Positions 34,209 to 43,110 are shown, numbered from the stretch's first letter. The stretch: DNA of 64,000 nucleotides from Lentzea fradiae (GCF_900100955.1 NZ_FNCC01000011.1:124001-188000); one strand, 5' to 3'. Notes: generated from the letters alone by a model not told the origin. Program-made: numbers and translations.

Positions 34209-35249
34209 ATGGTGAACACCCCCGCGGAACGACGTCGCGAAGCCCCGGACCGGAACCTGGCGTTGGAGCTCGTGCGCGTCACCGAGGCGGCCGCGATGGC
34301 CGCGGGCCGGTGGGTGGGACGCGGCGACAAGAACGGCGGTGACGGCGCCGCGGTCGACGCGATGCGCAAGCTGATCCACACCGTCTCGATGCGCGGTGTC
34401 GTCGTGATCGGCGAGGGCGAGAAGGACGAGGCGCCCATGCTGTTCAACGGCGAGGAGGTCGGCAACGGCGAGGGCCCCGAGTGCGACGTCGCGGTCGACC
34501 CGGTCGACGGCACCACGCTGATGTCCAAGGGGATGCCGAACGCGCTGGCCGTGCTGGCCGTGGCCGAGCGCGGGGCGATGTTCGACCCGTCGGCCGTGTT
34601 CTACATGGAGAAGCTCGCGGTGGGCCCGGAGGCCGCGGACGTCATCGACATCACCGCGCCGATCGCGGAGAACATCCGCCGCGTCGCGAAGGCCAAGCAC
34701 AGCGACGTCTCCGACGTGAACGTGTGCATCCTCGACCGCCCGCGGCACGAGAAGATCGTCCAGGAGGTGCGGCAGGCGGGCGCCCGCATCCACTTCATCT
34801 CCGACGGCGACGTGGCGGGCGCGATCGCCGCGGCACGGCCCACGTCCGGTGTGGACATGCTCGTCGGCATCGGCGGCACGCCGGAGGGCATCATCGCGGC
34901 GGCGGCGCTCAAGTGCGTCGGCGGCGCCATCCAGAGCCGGTTGTGGCCCAAGGACGACGAGGAGCGCGAGAAGGCGATCGGCGCGGGCCACGACCTGTCG
35001 CGCGTGCTCACCACGAACGACCTCGTGAGCGGTGACAACGTCTTCTTCTGCGCGACCGGCGTGACCGACGGCGACCTGCTGCGCGGCGTGCACTACCGGG
35101 CGGGCGGCTGCACGACGCAGTCGATCGTCATGCGGTCCAAGTCCGGCACCGTGCGCATGATCGACGGCTTCCACAGCCTCCACAAGCTGCGCGAGTACGC
35201 CTCCGTCGACTTCGACCTGCCGGAGGACGTGCAGCAGCCGCTGCCGTGA
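34209..35249 (+). CDS. glpX: Class II fructose-1,6-bisphosphatase
   Basis: This 346-residue enzyme has the lithium-sensitive phosphatase metal site in VIGEGEKDEAPML and DVAVDPVDGTTLMSKG, followed by GIGGTPEGIIAAAALKC and a C-terminal domain. It makes fructose 6-phosphate in gluconeogenesis. It is the Rv1099c counterpart and, as in mycobacteria, probably the only FBPase nearby. GGAGG precedes the ATG. It follows xseB by 65 bp. Confidence 0.96.
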   Translation: MVNTPAERRREAPDRNLALELVRVTEAAAMAAGRWVGRGDKNGGDGAAVDAMRKLIHTVSMRGVVVIGEGEKDEAPMLFNGEEVGNGEGPECDVAVDPVDGTTLMSKGMPNALAVLAVAERGAMFDPSAVFYMEKLAVGPEAADVIDITAPIAENIRRVAKAKHSDVSDVNVCILDRPRHEKIVQEVRQAGARIHFISDGDVAGAIAAARPTSGVDMLVGIGGTPEGIIAAAALKCVGGAIQSRLWPKDDEEREKAIGAGHDLSRVLTTNDLVSGDNVFFCATGVTDGDLLRGVHYRAGGCTTQSIVMRSKSGTVRMIDGFHSLHKLREYASVDFDLPEDVQQPLP

Positions 35250-35381
35250 TCGTCTCATTTCGCTGTGAACTGTGAACGCGCGGTGACCAGACGAGTGACC
35301 CTAGTGACGGCGTGACGCGCGTCCCTAGTTTCCGTCCTGACCCCGGCAACCCTGCGCCGGGTTCAGGAAAGGAACTCGACA

Positions 35382-36149
35382 ATGAGGGCACGTTCGTTGT
35401 TCTCCGCCATCGCCGTGGCCGCGGGCGCCCTGCTCGCCTCGGCCACCGCGTCGGTTGCGGCTCCCCCCACCACCGACGGCGAGGTCGCGCCGATGATCGT
35501 GGGTGGCGGCAACGCCACGCAGGTCTACTCCTGGATGGTCTCCCTGCAGAGCACCTCCGGCAGCCACTTCTGCGGCGGCACCCTGATCAAGGCCAACTGG
35601 GTCGTCACCGCGAAGCACTGCGTCCAGGGCACGTCGGCCTCGTCGATCCGCACCCGGATCGGCACGACCAACCGCACCAGCGGCGGCACGACCACGGGTG
35701 CGTCCCGGGTCGTCACGCACCCGTCAGCCGACCTGGCGCTCGTGCAGCTCAGCACGTCGGTCAGCCAGGCGCCCGCTCCGGTGGCGTCGACGTCCGGCGC
35801 CGTCGGCACCGCCACCCGCATCATCGGCTGGGGCCAGACCTGCCCCGTCCGCGGCGGCTGCGGCGCCCCGGTCACCCTGCAGCAGCTCGACACGTCGATC
35901 GTGGCGGACAACCGCTGCTCCGGCATCAGCGCGGCGTCGGAGATCTGCACCAACAACACCGGTGGCAACAAGGGCGCCTGCTACGGCGACTCCGGTGGCC
36001 CGCAGGTGAAGTCCGTGAACGGCCGCTGGGAGCTCGTCGGGGCGACCAGCCGTTCCGGTGGTGGCTCGACCTGCGCCACCGCACCGTCGATCTACGTGGA
36101 CGTCCCGTACTTCCGTTCGTGGATCAGCCAGTACGCCGGCACGGTCTGA
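35382..36149 (+). CDS. Secreted trypsin-like serine protease (S1)
   Basis: The 255-residue precursor has a signal peptide (LFSAIAVAAGALLASATASVAA), a short propeptide ending before IVGG, and the mature S1 domain. The triad is His in TAKHC (usually TAAHC), Asp in DLALVQL and Ser in GDSGGPQ. Six cysteines fit three disulfides. The IVGG end suggests zymogen activation. GGAAAGGAA lies before the ATG. A strong terminator follows. Confidence 0.94.
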   Translation: MRARSLFSAIAVAAGALLASATASVAAPPTTDGEVAPMIVGGGNATQVYSWMVSLQSTSGSHFCGGTLIKANWVVTAKHCVQGTSASSIRTRIGTTNRTSGGTTTGASRVVTHPSADLALVQLSTSVSQAPAPVASTSGAVGTATRIIGWGQTCPVRGGCGAPVTLQQLDTSIVADNRCSGISAASEICTNNTGGNKGACYGDSGGPQVKSVNGRWELVGATSRSGGGSTCATAPSIYVDVPYFRSWISQYAGTV

Positions 36150-36174
36150 CCGGCTGAAGTCGTAAACCCTGCAC

Positions 36175-36215
36175 CGAGGGCCCGTCTCCCAAACGTTATG
36201 GGAGGCGGGCCCTCG
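36175..36215 (+). terminator. GC-rich hairpin after the protease gene
   Basis: CGAGGGCCCGTCTCCCA (36175-36191) pairs with TGGGAGGCGGGCCCTCG (36199-36215) around AACGTTA, with one bulged mismatch. Confidence 0.8.
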
Positions 36216-36284
36216 CTTTGCAACCCCGGCGATCCACCGGCCGTCTACATCGGCAAGGGATGGGGTCCAGCAAGGGGGTTCGTG

Positions 36285-36809
36285 ATGCGGATGCTGCTCG
36301 CGGCGGTCGCGCTGATGTCGGTGGCGGGATGTGCGCAGGGGACGGTGCTCGCGGAAACTCCTTCTGCCGCACCACCTTCGTCCACCTCGTCGTCCGCTCC
36401 GCCGACGTCCTCGTCCACCCCTCCCCCGCCGCCCCCGCCTCCGCCGCCCGTCGTGAAGCCCACGCCGTGCAGCATCAGCGACGGCGCGTGCATCCAGCTC
36501 TCCACGAACCAGACGTGGATCGTGCGCGGCGACCAGATCACGTACGGTCCCGTGCCGATCACCCACGGCCGCAAGGGCTTCGAGACGCCGCTCGGTGACT
36601 TCCCGGTGCTGCGCAAGGTGAAGGACGAGTGGAGCCGCCCGTACAACGGCCCCATGCCGTGGTCGACGTACTTCACCCACAGCGGCATCGCGTTCCACGA
36701 GGGCTCGCTGACCGAGCCGTCGCACGGCTGCATCCACCTTGACCGACCGTCGGCGCAGCACTACTTCCAGAACCTGGCGATCGGCGACACCGTGCAGGTC
36801 GTCGCCTGA
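36285..36809 (+). CDS. L,D-transpeptidase lipoprotein (YkuD domain)
   Basis: The 174-residue protein has a lipoprotein signal with lipobox VAGC, then a Ser/Thr/Pro linker with ten consecutive prolines that should span the wall. The YkuD domain has the catalytic motif in THSGIAFHEG and PSHGCIHLDRPSA. Such enzymes make 3-3 peptidoglycan crosslinks or attach proteins. AGGGGG precedes the ATG; a GTG one codon upstream is possible. The domain is short (about 100 aa), near the minimum for the family. Confidence 0.88.
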   Translation: MRMLLAAVALMSVAGCAQGTVLAETPSAAPPSSTSSSAPPTSSSTPPPPPPPPPPVVKPTPCSISDGACIQLSTNQTWIVRGDQITYGPVPITHGRKGFETPLGDFPVLRKVKDEWSRPYNGPMPWSTYFTHSGIAFHEGSLTEPSHGCIHLDRPSAQHYFQNLAIGDTVQVVA

Positions 36810-36824
36810 GCACCCGGCGGGCTG

Positions 36825-37766
36825 TCAGCGACCAGTGCCGAGCAGCTCGCGCACGGTCGTCTCGATGGCGTCGACCCGTTTCAACGCGGTCTCGTGGTCG
36901 ACGCCGTCGTCCTCCCTGGCGAGGGTGTAGATCACGCCGCCCGCGCTGGCGATGTGGTCGGGCACCCACACGATCCCGCGTTCCGCCAGCAGATCGGCGA
37001 CACCGTCGTCGGTCAGCTGGTTGTTCGCGGGTCCCACGACGAGCTTCACCTTCAGCCCCGCCGCGGTCTCGGGGCTCAGCACCCCGCCCACCGCCGCGGG
37101 GACGAGCACGTCGGCCTCGACCCGGTACGCCTCGTCCGGGTGGACCCAGCCGTACCGGTCCGTCCGCCTGTTCTCGTCCACATCGGACACCGTGACGTCC
37201 GCGGCCGTCAGTCCTTCCGCGACGAGCCGGCCGACCGCACCGAACCCGCTGACGACGACCTTCTTGCCCGCCAGGTCCTCGGTGCCGAAGACGTGGTTCG
37301 AGGCCGCCCTGAGCGCCGCCAGCACACCCCTGGCCGTGGGCCCGCTGGACGACCCGGTGCCACCGCGTTCCTCCGGCAAGCAGTAGACGAACGGCGTGAT
37401 CTCGTTCAGCACCACCATGTCCTCAGGACCGGTCCCGACGTCCGGTGCCGCGCGGTAGGTGCCGCCGAACTCGTCCACGAGCTCGGCGTGGTCGAGCAGC
37501 ACGTCCCTGCGCAGCTCCGGCGTGAGCGGCCGGTCCACGACGATGACGCTCTTGGCGCCCCCGTGCGGAACCCCCGCCGCGGCGCACTTGAGCGTCATGG
37601 CCTTCGACAACCTCAGCACGTCCGCGACGGCGTCGGTGATCTGCCCGTACGCCTTCATCCGGCACCCGCCGACCGCCGGTCCCGCCGCCGTCGAGTGCAC
37701 AGCGACCATCGTGGTCATGCCCGACCGCTTCCCCGTGCGGACCACGAGACGTTCGTGTTCCCACAT
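36825..37766 (-). CDS. Glu/Leu/Phe/Val dehydrogenase family amino-acid dehydrogenase
   Basis: This 313-residue NAD-dependent enzyme has a catalytic domain with VGGCRMKAY, MTLKCAAAGVPHGGAKSVI (active Lys in GGAK) and DVGTGPEDM, then a Rossmann domain with VVVSGFGAVGRLVAEGL. It deaminates a branched-chain or aromatic amino acid to the 2-oxo acid. Streptomyces valine dehydrogenase is the closest type I know. GGGAGGAA precedes the ATG. It is divergent from an Lrp/AsnC regulator that probably controls it. Confidence 0.88.
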   Translation of the reverse strand: MWEHERLVVRTGKRSGMTTMVAVHSTAAGPAVGGCRMKAYGQITDAVADVLRLSKAMTLKCAAAGVPHGGAKSVIVVDRPLTPELRRDVLLDHAELVDEFGGTYRAAPDVGTGPEDMVVLNEITPFVYCLPEERGGTGSSSGPTARGVLAALRAASNHVFGTEDLAGKKVVVSGFGAVGRLVAEGLTAADVTVSDVDENRRTDRYGWVHPDEAYRVEADVLVPAAVGGVLSPETAAGLKVKLVVGPANNQLTDDGVADLLAERGIVWVPDHIASAGGVIYTLAREDDGVDHETALKRVDAIETTVRELLGTGR

Positions 37767-37838
37767 CTGCGTTCCTCCCGAACTTCCGTCATGCGCAAGC
37801 CCGGAAGTTAGGGTGATCACCAGGCAATAGGTGGCTTG

Positions 37839-37895
37839 GCCGAACTTAATTCGGCAGCGGACGTCAGGAGTGCTCGTGGACGAACTTGATTCGGC
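37839..37895. promoter_or_regulatory. Putative Lrp operators: two 15-bp repeats 40 bp apart
   Basis: CGAACTTAATTCGGC (37841-37855) and CGAACTTGATTCGGC (37881-37895) differ by one base and start exactly 40 bp apart. The first is also the core of an inverted repeat GCCGAA-CTTAA-TTCGGC (37839-37855) in the promoter region. The second lies in the first codons of the Lrp gene. Equal helical phase suits an Lrp octamer wrapping DNA. Confidence 0.5.
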
Positions 37896-38337
37896 GATCG
37901 TGCGGGAACTGCAGCGCGATGCCCGGCAGTCGAACCGGGACATCGCGCGCAAGGTCGGCGTGGCACCGTCGACCTGCCTGGAGCGCACCCGGCTGCTGCG
38001 CGAGCGGGGCGTGATCCGCGGCTACCACGCCGACATCGCGGCGTCCGCGCTGAACCGGGGCGTGCAGGCGCTGGTGTCCGTGCAGGTACGCCCGCTGAGC
38101 CGCGCCGTGATCGACAACTTCAAGGCGTTCGCGGCCGGGTTGCCCGAGGTGCAGGCGGTGTTCGTGATGGCGGGCAACGACGACTTCGTGATCCACGTGG
38201 GCGCGCAGGACAACGAGCACCTGCACGCCTTCCTGGTCGACCGGCTGAGCCAGCGCAAGGAGATCGTCGGCTTCCGGACGTCGATCATCTTCCAGCACCT
38301 GGCGAAGCACGACCCCGAGCCGCTGCCGGACGCGTGA
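37876..38337 (+). CDS. Lrp/AsnC family transcriptional regulator
   Basis: This 153-residue protein has an N-terminal helix-turn-helix (DELDSAIVRELQRDARQSNR...VAPSTCLERTRLLRERG) and a C-terminal RAM ligand-binding domain (VQALVSVQVRPLS...MAGNDDFVIHV). AGGAG five bases before the GTG at 37876 fixes the start. It is divergent from the amino-acid dehydrogenase, a usual arrangement for local, amino-acid-responsive control. Confidence 0.93.
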   Translation: MDELDSAIVRELQRDARQSNRDIARKVGVAPSTCLERTRLLRERGVIRGYHADIAASALNRGVQALVSVQVRPLSRAVIDNFKAFAAGLPEVQAVFVMAGNDDFVIHVGAQDNEHLHAFLVDRLSQRKEIVGFRTSIIFQHLAKHDPEPLPDA

Positions 38338-38341
38338 TGCC

Positions 38342-39310
38342 TCAGCCCGCGTCGCTGGAGTGGCCGGGGAAGAGGTGCGCCGACGGGTTGAGCAGCACGG
38401 CGATGTTGTTGACCGCCGTGGCCGCCTCGCCGAAGCCGGTGGCGATGAGCTTGACCTTGCCGGGGTACTGCGCGACGTCGCCCGCCGCGTAGATCCTGTC
38501 GATCGCGGTCTTCATCGTGGTGTCGACGACGACCGCGCGGTGGTCGAGCTCCAGCCCCCACGACTCGATCGGCCCGAGGTCGGCCGTGAACCCGAGCGCC
38601 GCGACGACCGTCTGCGCCGGCAACGTCTTCACGTCCCCGCCCTTGACCTTGACGTCCACTTCGGACAGCGGCTGCCCGCGCAACGCGAGCACCTCGGCGT
38701 CGGTGATGATCTCGACCCCCAGCTCGCGCACCTGCCGCACCGTCGCCGCGTGAGCACGGAAGTTGGCCCTGCGGTGGACGATCGTGACGCCCGCGGCGAT
38801 CGGGTGCAGCGCGAGCGCCCAGTCGAACGCCGAGTCGCCGCCACCGACGATCACGACGTGCTGCCCCTCGTGCTCGGCCAGCACGGGCACGAAGTGCACC
38901 ATGCCGCGCCCCAGCCACCCTTCGCCCGCGGGCAGCGGACGCGGGTTGAACTCGCCCATGCCGGCCGTGATCAGCACGGCCTTGGTGTTGATCACCGACC
39001 CGTCCGCGAGCCCGATCCGCAGACCGTCCTCAGTGGACTCGCAGGTGCGCGCCTGCCGCCCCAGCAGGTAGGTGGGCTTGAACTGGGCGGCCTGCTCCAC
39101 CAGCCCGCTGACGAGGTCGCGGCCGCGGATCGCGGGAAAGCCGGCCACGTCGAAAATCATCTTCTCCGGATACATCGCGGTGATCTGGCCGCCGGGTTCG
39201 GGCAGGGCGTCGACGACCGCGACGTCCATCTCCCGGAAGCCCGCGTAGTAAGCGGCGAACAACCCCGTGGGCCCCGCGCCCACGATGAGGAGGTCGACGT
39301 CACGCTGCAT
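38342..39310 (-). CDS. Thioredoxin reductase-like ferredoxin/flavodoxin-NADP+ reductase
   Basis: This 322-residue flavoprotein has the FAD motif LLIVGAGPTGLFAAYYAG, the NADPH motif VVIVGGGDSAFDWAL and the second FAD motif RIYAAGDVAQYPG. It lacks the CxxC of true thioredoxin reductases, which places it with the YumC-type ferredoxin-NADP reductases. It should reduce ferredoxin or flavodoxin with NADPH. GAAGGG precedes the ATG. It converges with the Lrp gene, only 4 bp apart, and is divergent from fum. Confidence 0.92.
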   Translation of the reverse strand: MQRDVDLLIVGAGPTGLFAAYYAGFREMDVAVVDALPEPGGQITAMYPEKMIFDVAGFPAIRGRDLVSGLVEQAAQFKPTYLLGRQARTCESTEDGLRIGLADGSVINTKAVLITAGMGEFNPRPLPAGEGWLGRGMVHFVPVLAEHEGQHVVIVGGGDSAFDWALALHPIAAGVTIVHRRANFRAHAATVRQVRELGVEIITDAEVLALRGQPLSEVDVKVKGGDVKTLPAQTVVAALGFTADLGPIESWGLELDHRAVVVDTTMKTAIDRIYAAGDVAQYPGKVKLIATGFGEAATAVNNIAVLLNPSAHLFPGHSSDAG

Positions 39311-39371
39311 GTGAGGGCCCTTCTGCCAGTGGTGGGTGGCAGTGCTGTGATCGACGATAGAGACTCGTGGT

Positions 39372-40766
39372 ATGTCTGAACAGGAGTACCGCGTCGAGCA
39401 CGACACGATGGGTGAAGTCCGCGTTCCGGTCGACGCATTGTGGCGCGCGCAGACCCAACGCGCGGTCGAGAACTTCCCGATTTCCGGTCGAGGTCTCGAA
39501 CGTGCCCAGATCAGGGCGCTCGGCCTGCTCAAGGGCGCGGCCGCCAGAGTGAACGCCCAGCTGGGCGTCCTGGAGGACGACGTGGCGGCGGCCATCGCCA
39601 CCGCCGCCGACGAGGTGGCGGCCGGCCGCTGGGACGACCACTTCCCGGTCGACGTGTTCCAGACGGGCTCCGGAACGTCGTCGAACATGAACTCCAACGA
39701 GGTCATCGCCACCCTCGCCACCCGCACCCTGGGCCGCGACGTGCACCCGAACGACCACGTCAACGCCTCGCAGTCGTCCAACGACACCTTCCCGACAACC
39801 CTGCGCGTCGCCGCCACCGAGGCCGTCGTGACCGACGTGATCCCGGCGTTCGAGCACCTGCTGACCGTCCTGGAAACCCGCGCGGCCGAGTGGTCGGACC
39901 TGGTGAAGTCCGGCCGGACGCACCTGATGGACGCGGTCCCCGTGACGCTGGGCCAGGAAGCAGGCGCCTGGGCGTCCCAGGTCCGCTACTCCGTGGAGCG
40001 CCTCCAAGCGTCCATCCCCCGCCTGGCCGAGCTCCCGATCGGCGGCACGGCGGTGGGCTCCGGCCTGAACGCCCCGCAGGACTTCGGCCGCTTGGTGGCC
40101 GCCGAACTGGCCACCGCCACCAACCTCCCGCTCACCGAGGCCCGCGACCACTTCGAGGCCCAGGCCACCCAGGACGGGGTGGTCGAGATCTCCGGCCAGC
40201 TCCGCGCCTCGGCCGTGGCCCTGTTCAAGATCGCCAACGACCTCCGCTGGCTGGGCTCCGGCCCCCGGACCGGCCTCGGCGAACTGGCCCTTCCAGACCT
40301 CCAGCCGGGCAGCTCGATCATGCCGGGCAAGGTCAACCCGGTCATCTCGGAAGCCACGATGATGGTGGTGGCCCAGGTGATCGGCAACGACGCGGCCGTG
40401 GCCTTCGCAGGCTCCCAGGGCAACTTCCAGCTGAACGTGATGCTCCCGGTCATCGCCCGCAACGTCCTGGAGTCCTCCCGCCTCCTCGCAGCCGTGGCCC
40501 GCCTCCTCGCCGACAAGGTGCTGGCAGGCACCACCCCCGCCGTGGACCGGATGCGCGAGTACGCCGAGTCGTCGCCGTCGATCGTGACGCCGCTGAACCG
40601 GTACCTCGGATATGAGGAGGCGGCTTCGATCGCGAAGCAGTCTTTGAAGGAGCGGAAGACGATCCGCGAGGTCGTTCTGGAGCGCGGGCACGTGCCTTCG
40701 AAGTTGAGCGAGGAGCAGCTGGACTCTGCTTTGGACGTGCTGCACATGGCTCGCGGCGGGCGGTGA
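39372..40766 (+). CDS. fumC: Class II fumarate hydratase
   Basis: This 464-residue tetrameric enzyme interconverts fumarate and malate in the TCA cycle. Signature motifs are GSGTSSNMNSNEVIA, SSNDTFPTTLRVAA and the superfamily signature GSSIMPGKVNPVISE. It corresponds to Rv1098c. The stretch 39540-40540 uses more C-ending codons than its flanks but the frame is intact. A UUCG-type terminator follows. Confidence 0.97.
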   Translation: MSEQEYRVEHDTMGEVRVPVDALWRAQTQRAVENFPISGRGLERAQIRALGLLKGAAARVNAQLGVLEDDVAAAIATAADEVAAGRWDDHFPVDVFQTGSGTSSNMNSNEVIATLATRTLGRDVHPNDHVNASQSSNDTFPTTLRVAATEAVVTDVIPAFEHLLTVLETRAAEWSDLVKSGRTHLMDAVPVTLGQEAGAWASQVRYSVERLQASIPRLAELPIGGTAVGSGLNAPQDFGRLVAAELATATNLPLTEARDHFEAQATQDGVVEISGQLRASAVALFKIANDLRWLGSGPRTGLGELALPDLQPGSSIMPGKVNPVISEATMMVVAQVIGNDAAVAFAGSQGNFQLNVMLPVIARNVLESSRLLAAVARLLADKVLAGTTPAVDRMREYAESSPSIVTPLNRYLGYEEAASIAKQSLKERKTIREVVLERGHVPSKLSEEQLDSALDVLHMARGGR

Positions 40767-40774
40767 GCGTCTTC

Positions 40775-40800
40775 CCGGTGCCGGGTTCGCCCGGCACCGG
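40775..40800. terminator. Hairpin with TTCG tetraloop
   Basis: An 11-bp perfect stem, CCGGTGCCGGG/CCCGGCACCGG, with a TTCG loop, lies between the convergent fum and NUDIX genes, three bases before the NUDIX stop codon. Confidence 0.85.
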
Positions 40801-40802
40801 CC

Positions 40803-41213
40803 TCACGCGAGCAGGTTCACGCCGTCATGGGCGCGGGTCTGCACAGCCATCTCGAACGCGTCCGCGACGCGCACCGCGAAGACCGGCGCCATCGCCTCGC
40901 GCACTTCACCCAAGGTCATCCAGCGGACTTCCGCGGCTTCGTCGGTCTCCCGGCACGGCTCGCTCAGCAGCGTGCAACGAAAGACGAGCGCGACGACACC
41001 GCGGGTCAGGTTCTGGTAGACCCCGGTGAGCCGGTCGACGCGGACCTCCGCGCCGGTCTCCTCCAAGACCTCCCGGCGCGTGCCTTCCTCGAAGGTCTCG
41101 CCGGGTTCGAGCACGCCGCCCGGCGGTTCCCAGTGGCCGTTGTCGCGTCTGCGGACGACGAGAACGTCGTCCGCGTCGTTCACGACGACCCCGGCCACGC
41201 TCACCGAATGCAC
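40803..41213 (-). CDS. NUDIX hydrolase
   Basis: This 136-residue single-domain protein has a complete NUDIX box (GGVLEPGETFEEGTRRE then VLEETGAE) after the substrate strand LVVRRRDNGHWEPP. It hydrolyses an unknown nucleoside diphosphate derivative. The GTG start lies three bases after the hemolysin III stop, so the two are co-transcribed and probably coupled. Confidence 0.9.
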   Translation of the reverse strand: MHSVSVAGVVVNDADDVLVVRRRDNGHWEPPGGVLEPGETFEEGTRREVLEETGAEVRVDRLTGVYQNLTRGVVALVFRCTLLSEPCRETDEAAEVRWMTLGEVREAMAPVFAVRVADAFEMAVQTRAHDGVNLLA

Positions 41214-41215
41214 GG

Positions 41216-41887
41216 TCAGGAGTACATCGCCAGCCAGATGGCGATGTAGTGGCAGATCGCCGCCACCACGGTCGCCGCGTGGAAGAACTCGTGGAACCCG
41301 AACACGCCGGGCCACGGGTTCGGCCACCTGGTCGCGTAGAAGACGGCCCCGACCGTGTACAGCACCCCGCCCACCAGCAGCAGCACCAGGGCGGCCACGC
41401 CGGCGTGCTCCAGCAGTTCGGGCAGCACGAAGACGGCGACCCAGCCGAGGGCGATGTAGATCGGTACGCCGACCCAGCGCGGGGCGTGGGGCCAGGCCAG
41501 TTTCATGGTCACGCCGAGCAGGGCGCCGATCCACACGACCAGGAGCACGACGCGGCCTGTGTCGGGGTTCATCGCCAGGAGCGCGAACGGGGTGTAGGTG
41601 CCCGCGATGAACACGAAGATCATCGAGTGGTCGAGGCGTTTCATCCACGTGCGGACGCGGGTGGATTTCCACGTGACGCGGTGGTAGACCGCCGAGACGC
41701 CGAAGAGGCCGAGGACGGTCAGGCCGTAGACGGTCGTGGCGAGCGCTGCTCGGGCGGACACTGTGGACGCGGCGAGGGCGATCAGCGTGGCACCCGTCGC
41801 CACCGAGGCGATGAAGGACCAGAGGTGCAGCCACCCACGAAGGCGCGGCCGCAGTCCTGGTTGTGGGGGAACGGTCGCATTGGTCAC
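41216..41887 (-). CDS. Hemolysin III / TrhA (PAQR) family membrane protein
   Basis: This 223-residue protein has seven transmembrane helices and the PAQR metal-binding residues: SAVYHRVTW after helix 2, RLDHSMIFVFIAGTYTPF, and the C-terminal FGFHEFFHAATVVAAICHY. It corresponds to Rv1085c. The family includes TrhA, linked to membrane lipid homeostasis; true haemolysis is doubtful. It is divergent from the prenyl transferase gene, as in M. tuberculosis. Confidence 0.93.
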   Translation of the reverse strand: MTNATVPPQPGLRPRLRGWLHLWSFIASVATGATLIALAASTVSARAALATTVYGLTVLGLFGVSAVYHRVTWKSTRVRTWMKRLDHSMIFVFIAGTYTPFALLAMNPDTGRVVLLVVWIGALLGVTMKLAWPHAPRWVGVPIYIALGWVAVFVLPELLEHAGVAALVLLLVGGVLYTVGAVFYATRWPNPWPGVFGFHEFFHAATVVAAICHYIAIWLAMYS

Positions 41888-41950
41888 AGGACCCTAGGTT
41901 ACGCCACCGTAGGTTTCCGGCCACGGATCAGTGATGAAATCCGCACGGCG

Positions 41951-41956
41951 TACGCT
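41951..41956 (+). promoter_or_regulatory. -10 box of the prenyl transferase gene
   Basis: TACGCT ends eight bases before the GTG at 41965. No ribosome-binding site is seen, which suggests a leaderless mRNA. Confidence 0.4.
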
Positions 41957-41964
41957 CTTCCGGC

Positions 41965-42747
41965 GTGGCACTCCGCACGCGTGTGAAAGACGTCGTCATC
42001 CACCTCTACGAGTGGATTCTCCGGCGCGAGCTGAGCGAGACGACGCAGGTGCCCAAGCACGTGGGCGTGGTCCTCGACGGCAACCGCAGGTGGGCCAGGG
42101 AGGCCGGGTTCACCGACGTGGCGGACGGGCACCGGGCCGGGGCTCGCAAGATCCTCGAGCTGCTCGAGTGGTGCGGTGACGCCGAGGTCGAGGTCGTCAC
42201 GCTCTGGATGCTCAGCACCGACAACCTGAACCGCGACAGCTCCGAGCTCGCGCCGCTGCTCGACATCATCGCCGACATCACCGACGAGCTGGCCGCGGAC
42301 GGCAACCCGTGGCGGGTGCGGCACGTCGGCGCCATCGACATGTTGCCCGCCGAGCACGCCGAGCGGCTCACCAACGCGGCCAACAAGACGAAGAACCGGA
42401 CGGGCATCCAGGTCAACGTCGCCGTCGCGTACGGGGGGCGGCAGGAGATCGCGGACGCCGTGCGGAAGCTCCTCCAGGCGCACGCCGAGCGGGGCGGCAC
42501 CATCGAGGAGCTGGCGGAGGTGCTCGACGTCGACCACATCGCGGAGCACCTCTACACGTCCGGGCAGCCCGACCCCGACCTGATCATCCGCACGTCCGGT
42601 GAGCAGCGGCTTTCCGGGTTCATGCTCTGGCAGTCCGCGCACTCGGAGTTCTGGTTCTGCGAGGCGTACTGGCCCGGTTTCCGGCGCACGGACTTCCTGC
42701 GGGCCATGCGCGAGTACTCCAAGCGCCACCGCCGTTACGGCGGCTGA
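41965..42747 (+). CDS. Cis-prenyl transferase, short-chain (Rv1086-like)
   Basis: This 260-residue UppS-family enzyme has VGVVLDGNRRWAREAG (catalytic Asp in DGNRRWA), TLWMLSTDNLNR, VAVAYGGRQEIADAV, and the C-terminal LIIRTSGEQRLSGFMLW. Its counterpart Rv1086 makes Z,E-farnesyl diphosphate, the primer for decaprenyl phosphate used in wall synthesis. The neighbour hemolysin III and gene order support that identity. A hairpin terminator follows. Confidence 0.94.
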   Translation: MALRTRVKDVVIHLYEWILRRELSETTQVPKHVGVVLDGNRRWAREAGFTDVADGHRAGARKILELLEWCGDAEVEVVTLWMLSTDNLNRDSSELAPLLDIIADITDELAADGNPWRVRHVGAIDMLPAEHAERLTNAANKTKNRTGIQVNVAVAYGGRQEIADAVRKLLQAHAERGGTIEELAEVLDVDHIAEHLYTSGQPDPDLIIRTSGEQRLSGFMLWQSAHSEFWFCEAYWPGFRRTDFLRAMREYSKRHRRYGG

Positions 42748-42756
42748 ACACGCCGG

Positions 42757-42787
42757 AGGGGCGCCCACCGCGAGGTGAGCGCCCCTG
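42757..42787. terminator. Hairpin terminator after the prenyl transferase gene
   Basis: AGGGGCGCCCACC and AGGTGAGCGCCCCT can pair with one mismatch around GCG, between the convergent prenyl transferase and chaplin-like genes. Confidence 0.7.
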
Positions 42788-42801
42788 CCGTGTGAGAAAC
42801 G

Positions 42802-43077
42802 TCAGCCTTCGACGTTGACGTCGTCACCGTCCACGACGCCACCCGCGGCGCAGGTGTCGGTGAGGCTCGGCGAGTTGACCGGCACGGCCGCACCCAGGAC
42901 GCCGACGTTGTTGCCGCAGACGCCGACGGTGGCGTTGACGTTGTTGCCGTTCAGCACGCTCAGCAGCGAACCATTCACCTGTTCGAAACCGCCGGGCGCC
43001 GCGGACGCCATGCCGGTGGCACCGAACATCATCAGGCCGGCCGTCGCCACCGCGGCGACGCACACCTTCTTCAACAC
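42802..43077 (-). CDS. Chaplin-like small secreted protein 1 (91 aa)
   Basis: A signal peptide (MLKKVCVAAVATAGLMMFGA, cleavage near ASA-AP) precedes a mature part of about 65 residues. It contains GNNVNATVGVCGNNVGVLGA and two cysteines that could form a disulfide, as in chaplins (DUF320). Strand-rich, Asn/Val/Gly-rich sequence fits amyloid-forming surface proteins. It is a close paralogue of the next gene, sharing almost the whole mature core. GAGGAGAAG precedes the GTG. No sorting signal is seen. Confidence 0.75.
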   Translation of the reverse strand: MLKKVCVAAVATAGLMMFGATGMASAAPGGFEQVNGSLLSVLNGNNVNATVGVCGNNVGVLGAAVPVNSPSLTDTCAAGGVVDGDDVNVEG

Positions 43078-43110
43078 TTCTTCTCCTCGTGAACGGTGCT
43101 ACTAACAGAA

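Noticed and set aside
42802..43077. Lantibiotic or other RiPP precursor
   Set aside because: It has a Sec-type signal peptide and a chaplin-like core, and no modification enzyme genes are nearby.
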